A stretch of 64,000 nt of DNA. It comes from Bugulina stolonifera. Lineage: Eukaryota > Bryozoa > Gymnolaemata > Cheilostomatida > Bugulidae. The stretch lies in the NCBI GenBank assembly GCA_935421135.1, contig OW285196.1, positions 12,521,001 to 12,585,000 of the forward strand, in the 5' to 3' direction. The notes under the pieces are model-generated. The model was not told the origin of the DNA, made no database searches, and saw only the letters and a list, made by a program, of their open reading frames with translations. Shown in pieces: positions 49,497-61,400 of this stretch. Each line of letters begins with the position of its first letter. Position 1 is the first letter of the stretch. A program made the position numbers and the translations under genes.

Positions 49497-52400
49497 TTAT
49501 AGCTCCAAGTCATAGTGGTTTACAGATTTCAGCATGTCTTTGATCTTTGTAGGAGTAGCCAGTTTCCTGCATAGATACATAAACATACATTAAATATGGA
49601 GCTATTTATTGACTTTGTTGTAAAAACCTTCTAGCAGTTGCTCACCCTTATAGTAAGTAATATATTGTTATTGGTAATATAACCAGTACTACTCCTTGTT
49701 CTTCATCAATATAGAGTGAACCGCATCATGTAGCTACTACCATTAGCCTAGTGAGAGTTGTGTCCTCATGCTGATGATTTCAAATGTAATGTAGCACATG
49801 GTAGTGCTACTATTGAAGTTCTAGTATAATTTATATGAACCATATTATACAGTACATGGACATGGACATGTACATGAAAATCAAAAAGACTACGACCAAA
49901 CGTAAAATAAAACAAAGTTGCAAACATGTACACTTGCTAATACAACACTAAGAAATTTTGTCATACACAAATACTAGTATTATCATTCTACTTCAATAGG
50001 GTACATCAATTTGATCACTGAACAATAATATAATACACAATACTATTATGTAACTTTTATATGCCATGAGGAAGTAAGTGTTCCATAAAACACTGCATAA
50101 TGCCTATAGTACTATCATCAATCTCAGCTTGCACAAAATTTCTTGTCACTAATCTATTACTGATGAATAGCTCAAATGGGTTAGGGCACTAGTAAGATAG
50201 CAACAAACACCACCAGAGACATTGATAGTATTATTTTACAACAATGCTCATTTGCACTGTATGCCAAAAACACTATGGAAGAGCAATAAACAATAAACAT
50301 TGGTAATATACTGCTATGTACCTTCGGATTTTTGCCATAGCCCGAGGTCTCTGGTTAGGTTGGCTTTGACTAAGGGAGGATTGACTTAGCTCCTCATCAC
50401 TGCCTAGCCTGTAGCCTGAGTTTATGTTGTATAGTTTCCTACTAGAAAGAGGGGCTCTACTATTCACCCCTGAAACAGACACGGCATCTTGGGTATAGTA
50501 GCCTACATAAAGCATTTACAAGTACAAGTATCTACAAGTATGAAAGTTGTGGACTTATTTATAGCAGAGATTAACAACTCATGTGACTTTAAAATTCACT
50601 TCTCTTCGAGGTAACAGCTGCAACTTGATGCTCCAGGAATACTAAAGTTGAGAGCCGCCCAGAGTCTAGACCATTGACATGTAGTTTATATATAACAACT
50701 AGACAAACACCTAATACAATACAACACATTAGATAACACTGTACTTGTAAACTGATGAAGATGTTGGTGCATGCATAGAGCATACATTTACAACTTAAAT
50801 GTTTCCAAGAAGGTACACCCCTTATTCCCACACTTATCATAATGTTAATGGGGTTTACTATGTTGTAAACTGCTTGACTATGTCAACATTATCACTGTAA
50901 TTATTTATTCAGGGGAAATACCCAACTATTAGACCTACAAGTGTAATAGAAGAAATACTGTTGTAGTTCTACTATAAGGAACGAATGGAGATATTTAATA
51001 AATTCATAAGTTTCTGGAAGAGAATGCTACTATGAATATATACTGTATATATTACAATCATAGCAACATAGGTACAAGTAGTTCATATTATTTCTACCTG
51101 GTAATGGGGAAGGTGGAGACACTTTCTTCCTGCTGCTATGTTTATGGGATGATTTCCTAGAGCTCACATCAATAATCTGTGAGGGTGTAGTATGTGTTCT
51201 GCTGGCTATAGGAGTTGTCTTCTTATTTCTATTACCACGTGTTAACGGTAGTTTAGGAGTGTCTAGAGGGAGATAGAACATTGGATATGCATGCCCATGT
51301 ATTAGAATGGAGAGAAATAATATATGCATCTGCAGCAATAAGGTCAAACCATCTGTACCCTCTCAATATGCTGGAGAGTAAGATATGCGTTGGTCTATGG
51401 ACAGTAAGCTACACTTGTACTGTCAGTGTCTTATCTATAAATGATTTGCCTGTCAAAACCTAGTGATACTATCAGTTCATGCAACTAAAATTCAAAACCC
51501 ATGTACATGCATATAAATGTACAATACGGATAAAAACAATAACATAATATACATGTAGTAGATGTATTCTATGATAAGCTAACAGTGCATTTTTTAGTAA
51601 TACTGGCAGCTCTTTGCTAGCACATTGTGCAATATTGACTTGAGTTTCTGATGGTAAAATAAATAACATAAAACTGTCTAATTAGTATTTTAACTAAAAT
51701 ATCCAGTTTCCACCTACTACAAATAATACCTTACATTTTGTATATAAAGTAAAGTGGGCTCCATCTGCATTACAAATGGATAACAAATGTACCAGTAATA
51801 ACGATTTAAATATTAATTGTATGTACCGATACTTATATCCATGTATAATAGCAGATACAGTATATACATGTAGTAGATACAGCATATACATGTATAATAG
51901 TAGATACAGCATATACATGTAGTAGATGATATACAAGTCATGTAGTAGTTGATATACAAGTCATGTAGTAGAGGGTATACAAGTCATGTAGTAGACGATA
52001 TACAGTTGTACATGAAAGAGGAACATTGGGAACTTACATGGTTTCTTTTCAACTTTGATGGCAGAGAAGCAGGTGGCTTTATTCCCTTTCACTGTCCTAC
52101 TACATGTACCTATACCACAAGGAGAGAAAGAAGACAATTATACCACAAGTTCATTTACCATGAGGTACTACTAGATAAGTATATTAATACTTCTCGTCAA
52201 GTTACAGTAACTACACAGGAAAACCAATCTCAGTTATGTACATGAGTATATTATTATAGTAGATAATAACCTTCTCTATATGAGAACACTATTTTTCATA
52301 AATAAACTATTAGTTCATTTTTGAACTTATTTGATTGATTTGTTTATATACAAACAAATATATATTATCATACACTTAGTAATGTATGCATAGTATGTAG

Positions 52401-55400
52401 AAAAATGAATACGAATAGACAGTATAACACAGGAAGCGTTATACACTACAGCATACACATACCCGGCTCGAGTGAATTTGTTTCTAAGCTAGGCTTAACC
52501 TGAGCAGTCAACCTCTTACCACTGTGCTGAAGACATTCTTCTTGTCTTGCTTCCCATTTAGTCTACAAAATAGGGCATTCTTATTACAGTGAACAAATTT
52601 GTATAATTTTAGGGTTATACATTATAGTGGTAGAGCATAGTAGGCCTTGAGATGGCCTGGCCACAATCTGTGACATTGCACTCTGATGTACAATTTATAC
52701 ATGTTTAAACGCTGCTCATATGTTGTGCCAGGTGAGTGATACAATCAATGCACTACATGATGTGTTTATGATCAGAAAATTTATCCTGGATATTTTTACA
52801 GTGCAGGAAAAACTGTGACTATCCCAGTACATAAACTTGGGGTGTCAGTTGACAGGTTATATTGCCCTTCTATGTGACATGCATCTAGGATATGGGAATA
52901 CCTGGTGAATAAAATCCCCTGCCGATTGAGATAAAGATCAAGGAAGAATAATTCAAGTTGACAATCCCATGTATTGTTAGTCACAATCAGTTGAGAATTT
53001 GTTGTCAAATTTCATGGCTTGGATGTAGATATTGCATATTTCTCTATGTTACACAGCCAAAAAGAAGTTGCATAAAAACCTTTGGCAGAATTTATGATGA
53101 GATGATTTCAATTTGCATTACTAGTATGCTAAGACAAATTAGAGTAGAAACGTGGTGTTGCATCTACTCATCAGTTATTCCAGAGGTATTATCTCCTAGC
53201 AGTTGGAAATATATATATGTACATGTAGATCTCATCCAAACTTGTTCACTCATTCCACTGACTCTTAGTACGACTATCCAAGACTGGAATACGTGCCCAG
53301 CAAGCTATATATTATGGAGTTGTCTGACCTTGAACCAACATCCTGTTATATCAAACTTATAGGAATGAAGATACATGTAGGTACCTTTTAGTTTGACACA
53401 GAGCAATATAAGATCTTTTTATTGTCCACTATTTATCCCAGGTAAGTTACTGAAGTAGTACAGGAACATCTTATATTATATAAGGTTGGATGCCCTTCCT
53501 AACACCACCAGTGACCTTTCATAGAAATTTGAACCTGGGTCTCCCACATGAAAGGCCAAACACCCCCCAACTCCTAAACCACAACTGTCGCCTATACAGT
53601 TTACTCTTTATTGCAGGTATTTGGGTTCATGGAAACTAGTTATTTTATTACATGTGTATTGTATACAATTTACTCCATATTGAAGAGGAGACAACTCCAA
53701 AATCTGTGACACATTTTAACCTGGGTAGGCAGCCTTGGAAAAGTTGTTGGTCTTTCCAAATAATAATCTTCCAGTGCAATTTTTTAGAAACTGGTAGTTT
53801 TGTATAAAAAAAACCTAATTTCAACATAATTTCGAAATAAATATCATATAACAAAAATGTACACTATTTTGATAGACGTGTATTTAAGGCTAAAAATACA
53901 CGTCATAACTTCAACATACGGCACAGTAGGGAATCAGCCAAAACATAACCCCAACGTAAGCCTTGTCAACACATATCAATCAATTCACCTTATGTTTGAC
54001 TAGGAGATAATTGTGCAACACACATTAGTCATAAACTAATACGATACATTTACGTTTGGTGAGTGCTCAACTTCTTACATGCAGAATAGCATCACCATTT
54101 CATGTAAAAAATTGCACACATGTAATGAAACATACAGGTATGAGTAATTCACTGTCTATAAGTGCTATCAACAAGGCCAAGACTATCACACAATAATCTA
54201 CACTTACTTACATGCAAAAATTACAATAACATGGATGTTATACTTTGTCTCTAAAATTTGGATTTATCTGTCCTTTAATTTAACGAGGGGAAAACTCTAT
54301 TAATATAATATGAATGTACTAATAACTAACAAGCATTCACTGCACAACATACTTGCTTATGTATACGAACCATATCTCACATCTATTTTAAATTTGTGCA
54401 CACATTTGCACATAGGACACATGCATACAAATAGAAATATAAGGAGACATGAGTGGTACTATATAATGTATGTACATACCGCAGCAGCTGCAGCAGGTGA
54501 AGATAATACAGAATCAAGTGAACTACAACTGTGAGTGGTGTTCAGTGTACGGTTGAGAGCCTGCTGTACCAGTGTACGATCACACCTCCTGAAACACTCG
54601 TTCCTCAGTTGCTCTGTGTCAACATTGAATGAGGAATCACTGAAGGCATATGGATCCACAGCTGATGACTTCTTCCTGCAAATCCAATTGTTTTAACACC
54701 AGCTACGATATCACGTGTACTGTGTACATACATGTATGCACTTAACTATATTATAAAGTAAACTCTAAATTTTTATCAATGTGCTAAGAATAATTGCTCT
54801 TCTTTAAACCTTCTCAGTGTGAAGGCAGAGATGAGCCAATGAAGAAATTACATTTTGCAAAGTTTTGAAAATTGCTTTCTCTTTCGAAGAGAGAAGACAA
54901 CTCCATGAGGTAATACAAGTAGCTCAAGTCTTTTTAGTTGTTAGTTGGACAAAGTAATATTGTCTGAATTACCCATTCTGTTTAGCTAAGGATAGATGTT
55001 CGATAAAAATCTTACGGTTTAGCCATGAAACTTTGGAATAAACACTCTTTCTCCAGTTGCTCTAGATTACCAAAACCCTGCCCTACCCAACCGTCACAGG
55101 AGTGAAGTACTTAAAGAAAAGGACAACATACCTAGTTGAATTAGTAGGTGGAGATGACTTCCTCCTAGCCTGAAGACCCGGAGTGGACCTTCTCCGAGTC
55201 TTATGCAGAGATAATGAGTCTGTAGAATTAACATGACAATTACATCGTTTATTATAATATAATGAGATGATAACTCCTGATGCAAATGCTTTCAATATTT
55301 TGTTTGCATAGGAAGGGACATCAAGTGTGGGAAAACTGTATTGCAATAAACTGTATATATTTATGTACGTTCACATCATGTACTCATTACACTAATAGGC

Positions 55401-58400
55401 ATATAAATATTACATTTAGGGGTCTTTGGAGTAACAGATGACTTCCTGCCTGCTTTAAATGAGCTGGTTGTCTTATATCTTGATAGCCTCTCTTCCTTAG
55501 ACTTGGTGAAGAACTGCTTGCCATCGCCTACAGTTATTATAAATATCCATGCTCACAGGGTAATACTTGGGAGTGTAACAGACAAATGCTACTATTATAC
55601 AGTGTACATTGTATAACAGTATTACATAATATACACTTATACATGTAGTATACATTATGTCATGCAGATTATGACACCGTCCACCATTTTGATCAAGTAC
55701 TAGGCAGAACTATCTGGAATCTTCTTACCAAGCCCTCATGGGAATAGTCTATACAAACAGCTACTCACACCAATGCTTTCATTTATATATATTTCCTAAA
55801 AACCTTACAGACTAACACTGCAGGAGTTAAACATGCCTGTGCATATTTTATTTGCAATTCAACTAACAAAACGATTGCAAAAACAGAGTGTAATTGTAGA
55901 CATATTACTGGATGGCAACGGGTTGCAGTTTGGAGAAGATCCAGTTGCAGGGGATGATCGTGACTCGTCCAATAAGAATTCACGCAGCTTCTTGTCAAAA
56001 TCATCAACCAAATTCACCCCACTGTCAGCAAAGTAACCAGTGGCTTGGGCTGGTACTTTTGTTTTTCCCATCTTTCTAGGCTAACATATACATGTACATG
56101 TATATGAAAGGGAGCTTCAATAGTTTACATATATTTAGCAAGTCTGTATGCGTATATAGACATTGTAGCAAATATTACTGAAATTGAAACACGTATACGT
56201 GTACCTGTACTGTATGCAGATTGAGTATGTACATTTACTAAGAAAAGTATACATTAATACACGCATGCACCAGCTTATATCAGATTTTAAACCTTATGCT
56301 ACATGTGCACTTAATTTTTTTACTCGCTGTGTTAGTTGAATTACCTCAGAAAGCGACTGATGAAAGAACTTGAGGTTTGTTGGTGCTGATGTACTTTGTT
56401 GATTGCGATCAGTGCTTGGTGGTTCATTTCGGATCATTGTCTTAGATGAGTTAGGTTTGGATTTTACAGGGGTGCCACCAGCATCTTGTTGAGGAAGGGG
56501 TGGCAATGTGCTTGTCAGCAGGCTAGTATCATCTTCTGCCAAACTGCGAGTCCCATCAACTGGCTTGTCAGTGCTTCCATCATTGGTGGCAGGTGTTATA
56601 TTTTTCAATATGGACTTTCTGGGCGTTTGTCTTTTAGAAGATATATCTGGGGTGTCAAACATAGCAAGTATGGCACTACCCCTTGTGCATGGTGTCATTG
56701 CATTGATATCAGAGAACTTCACTGCGCTGGCGAATGAAACTCTGGGCTTTGATGGCGGACTGTGCTCATTGGATCCAGACTTTTGTAGGCGTGTATCAAA
56801 GGGTGGCTTAGCAGGAAAAGCACACGGTGCTGATCGGCTTCTATTCCTTACACAGTCTGATGATGAGGCAAGAGTGTTTGAATTCTCAGTTGAAGAAATT
56901 GGAAGTGATCTAGTTCGAGACCGAGTCATTCTGATTGGTGGGGTAGCATCAAGGTTAGTTTTGGCTATTATGATGTTTTTAATAGTTGCCTGATTTGTTT
57001 TACTGGTGGTCCGACGCGAATTCGCCTGACCTGATTTCAGTTTAGAACTACGGTTTCCTGCAGTTTGAGACTTGGGCACAATTAACAAATTGTCTGAGCT
57101 TTCACCCAAGAAATCCTCAGTCAACTTCACCAAACCAATGGTGTTTTGTGATGGGCTTGGTTCTAATGAAGGTCTGTTTGACAAAGACGATCCCTCCAGA
57201 GATTGTGCTAGGATAGCATCTTGAGAGTTTTGTGTTTCTGGTACAACTGAGCATGCTTCGTCGGAACTTTTATCGCTCGACTTATCTAGAATTATGTTGG
57301 ACAGAGGTTGCACATGCATTTCGCTCACACTGACAGTATTGTTTATTAATATAGCAGTTTCTAGCTGTCGAGTGGTGCATGTAATTATGGCCTTTTGTAC
57401 AAAAGGCACAGTGTTTTCTTCAACAGTGCAAGGAGTCTCAACTTCATCGATGTGCTGAATAACAGGCATATGTAAATGTGGGAGTGAAGCCTCAGCCACA
57501 TGATTAATACCCGACTCGCAGCTTGAGTCGTCTCTCTGAAAGGCATCAAGGAATGAAGCTGATAGGTCGATACCTTTACTGCTCTGAAGTCTTTTCTGAC
57601 TGATAAAAGATGCACTTGGGCTTTCAAAATGACTAGATGAGGCATCACTTTCTTTATTTGTACCCACAGTACTGAGATGCTCAGGTTTTTCTACAAAAAT
57701 TCGGCTAATGTTTATTTCTTCATTCCTGCTATTTTTCTCTGTAGTGAGGTTCTTAGAGTTGCATACTTCAACAGCTGAAGTATGGATAATTTTATTATGT
57801 TCTTGAGTATTCTTACATGTCAGATCAGATGTAGGTGGTACATCTTCCTTATTTTCTTGGGCTCCATTACCAAAGTCCTCTAAGCTTTCAAAAGATCTGG
57901 AGCTGTTTCCACTGATTGGCAAACATTTTAGCTTTCTACTAGTTCTTCCACCAACATGAGCCAGACTAGATTCGTCACTAATGGGGTCAAGGACTGGAGT
58001 TTGTTTCAGTTTGCCATTCTTTAATTGCTTAGCTTTTTTCTTGACCAATTTGGAGTTTCGTCTGTTTTGACGAGTCTTGGGTACATGTGCCAAGGATGTT
58101 TTGCTAGTATTTGACCCATGGTAATCCTCAACGGAGGATGTTTCGATTTGCTGGGAGTAACTTACATTTGAATCCTTATACTCATAATAGGCGGGAATTG
58201 CAGGTTCTCCACTGACTACTGGCTTCTTGGAAATTTCCACATCATCGTTAGCAGAGCTCACAAACTTGGTTGGTTTTACAATAATAGAATGATTGCTGAG
58301 TATAGTGTTTACAGATGAGTTGAATTCATTGTTTTCTTTATTCTCTTTGAGATGGCCAGTATTTGATTCCCCGGATTCTCCAGAAGCAGGGTTTGTAGAA

Positions 58401-61400
58401 TGTGTACCATTATTTGGTGTCTCAGAACTCTCAACATTCATAGCAGCGTCGGAGGCAGCCGCTAACGATAAACCAATGCACTTTACCGGTTCTACATTAA
58501 TGGAATGTTCACTGAGTATTGTATCTTGAGAAGAATTGAAATCGCTGTTCTCTCCATTTTTCGCTGGACAGCATTCATTCTGATCTACTAATGACTTAGC
58601 TGCACTAACACTTTCAGTTCTACCATCTTCAATGTCAGAGTTGGCCAAATTCTTTTTGGAATCGGGCGTCAATGTCATAATTTCAGTAGCTACGACATTA
58701 ATATCTGTAGCGCTTTCTTTTTGTACCACACTAGCTTCTTTCATGGTATTCAACTTCTTACTGCCAGATTTACACCCGTATACTTTCTTCTCCCATGGAA
58801 GAGAACAGCTTTCATTTACAATTGAAACAGCTGATTTATCAATATGATGGTCTGGTTTTGGTAATGAGATATTGTTTGCAGGTGAGATGGTGTAGCATAC
58901 CTGGGATTGGTTTACAATTTTTTTCAACAGCGGCTGGTATTGGGAACTTATTGATGAAGCAACTGCGTCATTGTCCATGATTTGCGCACCAGGTCTTTGA
59001 ACTTTATTCACATGAGAGGTCTTATGTGGAGTATCGGCAGAGTCATTGTTTGCACTTTCTTCTAGTGAAGATAATATTCTGCATTTGGTTCTCCTCAATA
59101 TTGGTGTTACAGTAGGCGAGGCTCTACAATCATCGATATCCGACGATTGTAAAAATGTATTTCTAAGAGGGCATGGTGTGGAGTGCGATCTGATGGAGGT
59201 CTTGTAGCGAGTTTGATCAACAGATGTGTTACACTGTGACCTTGTTTTAGATACATTAGCAATAGCAACTGATGAACCCTGCAAACTGACATCAACTGTA
59301 ATAGCATTACTTTGAGAATGCTGAACAGGATCTTCTTCATTGATGTCAGGTGTTACCTTTAGTACAGAAATATTGCTTGGAGCCACTTTGCATGTTATGG
59401 CTATTTTTGATTGTGCATCTAAAGCTGCTCTTCTACTCGAACGTCTGGCGACCACAGGTGATCGTTTGGAAATTTTGGTAGATTTAGAGGACTTGCCCCT
59501 AGAATCAAGGCCAACTTTTGGAGAGTGAACCAGAGTGGTATTTTGGCCCTGAATATTACCTTCTGTTATTGCAATCTCTTTGTTGTTCACAGTCCTCCGG
59601 GTAGTTCTCGTGTGTGTTGAGAGGCATTGTTTGTTTCCATCTGCTTTGGTTGAGCTAGGTTCCACATTTGCATACCTAGTAGGCTCCACAGTAGACAGCT
59701 GACATAGTTCATGGGTTGAACTACTGACTACGTAGTTAGTACTTTTCTCTGATGGAGCAGTGCCAACGCATGGTGTGGTAACATGATTCACTCCAGATTC
59801 TTTCCTTTTAGATCGAGTGCTGGTTCTGTGCTGTTTACCAAGCGAATACTGAGCAGACTCTACCGCAAACTGATCCTTTTGAGCTATGTGCCTTTCTCTC
59901 TGAGAAGATTCGCATCGACCTTGGTGTTTATCAGTACCAAGGGCCTGTTCAATGCGGAGTAGCCGTTTGATAGAATGTGATGGAGTAGGTGTAGCAGACC
60001 CCAAACTATGAAGAGCGACCCGACTGGGTGGAGTTGTTTGTTTACCCTCTGAACCTAAAAAAAGTTACATTAGAGAATATCAATAGCAATATTTGTACTT
60101 CTAACTGTGAGTTGACATTTAACAGAATGAGAAAAGACTATGCAAACAGTTCTCAGACTTGGAGGAGGCATCGGAATCTAGAGCTTACTATTGATGCTGT
60201 TGGTAGGTAACTCTTCAGAGCTCTCTTGGATACATGCTCGCCGACAGAATCGTTTCCTTATCAATACATCAGACACTAGAAATAATATAATGACATCACG
60301 TAATTATATGACACAAATAATGTTATACTTATAATTATGATTATGTGGGAAGGTCGGGATCAGAATTTTGAATCAATATTAATTATTGTATAACAGACTC
60401 AATATTCTTATATTTTTTATCCAGACATAACAGTATATGAACTTTAGTCCTAATTAGAACTATTTACTCATAGCTCATATGGGGTGTACTTGTTAGTTGT
60501 TATCGTCTGTTCAACATTATACTTACAGCTATCACTGTTTTCAGAGGAAGCCATTTTTTTCAACTTCTGTTTTGTTGACCTCCTTGATTTGAGAACTTTA
60601 GATCGAGAAGCTTGATTTCGCTTTCGTGCCTTGCATGGCAATATGGGTACAGACTCATCGTCATCTTTATTACATGAATACAATATGCCTGTATACTTAC
60701 TCCATACATACATGTAGGTGTACATGTACACTTGCACCATAGAAATGTACATCATGCATATTATATTAATTATGTACATACAAGGTGTACATGTGTAGGG
60801 TGCCAGGGTGGCACAGTTGGTGGCATACATGCACACAAACCGAGAGGTTGTGAGTTCAGACCCCCAGCTGTGTCATTTTTGGCAAAGGCCTTCAGCAAGC
60901 CTTTCACCCTAGCTGCGCCTGTTCGGATCAGGGCGCATAAAAAATACAGGAGGTCTCGTGTAGTGTCTACATCAAAAACACGCACGTTAAAGATCCACCT
61001 CTGCCCTGATTTGCAAAGAGAAGCCAGATTCTGGCGGGGTATGTGACCACATTGGGGTGGCAGGTTGATGTAGTGGTCACTGACCATGCACTCCTGTTGT
61101 GGAAGGTGAGCTCTTCCACTCAGAGCCCAGCTCCTGTCGCTCATACAAGTTTCGAACTTCTGATGTCCGTTAAATAGGATGGCGAAGTGGCTCGACAGTA
61201 ACAAAAACAAAATAAAAACAAAAACATGTATGAACTTGTATGTGCATGTGCATAGATGTGTATATAGTAAGATTTATGACGTAGTACTACTGCATGAAAA
61301 TATGAACAACGATCTAGCTACTGCATAGGACATTTCATGAATACTATTATGTCTGAATAACTAATAATCGACTTACCGCTACTAGCTAGTCTACCTTTAT

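Noticed and set aside
52958..53362. 134-codon plus-strand frame with TTIQDWNTCPASYI, resembling the C-terminal end of a non-LTR retrotransposon polymerase
   Set aside because: Only one short motif matches; upstream RT motifs are absent in all three frames and neighbouring frames are full of stops. It could be a decayed LINE tail, but the evidence is too thin to annotate.
56508..56993. 161-codon plus-strand frame opposite the giant exon
   Set aside because: It is an antisense shadow of the 3.7-kb coding exon, whose frame is supported by splice phases on both sides.
60770..61210. 146-codon minus-strand open frame
   Set aside because: It coincides with the tRNA-derived SINE, including its A/B boxes and A-rich tail. 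The frame is a by-product of the repeat.
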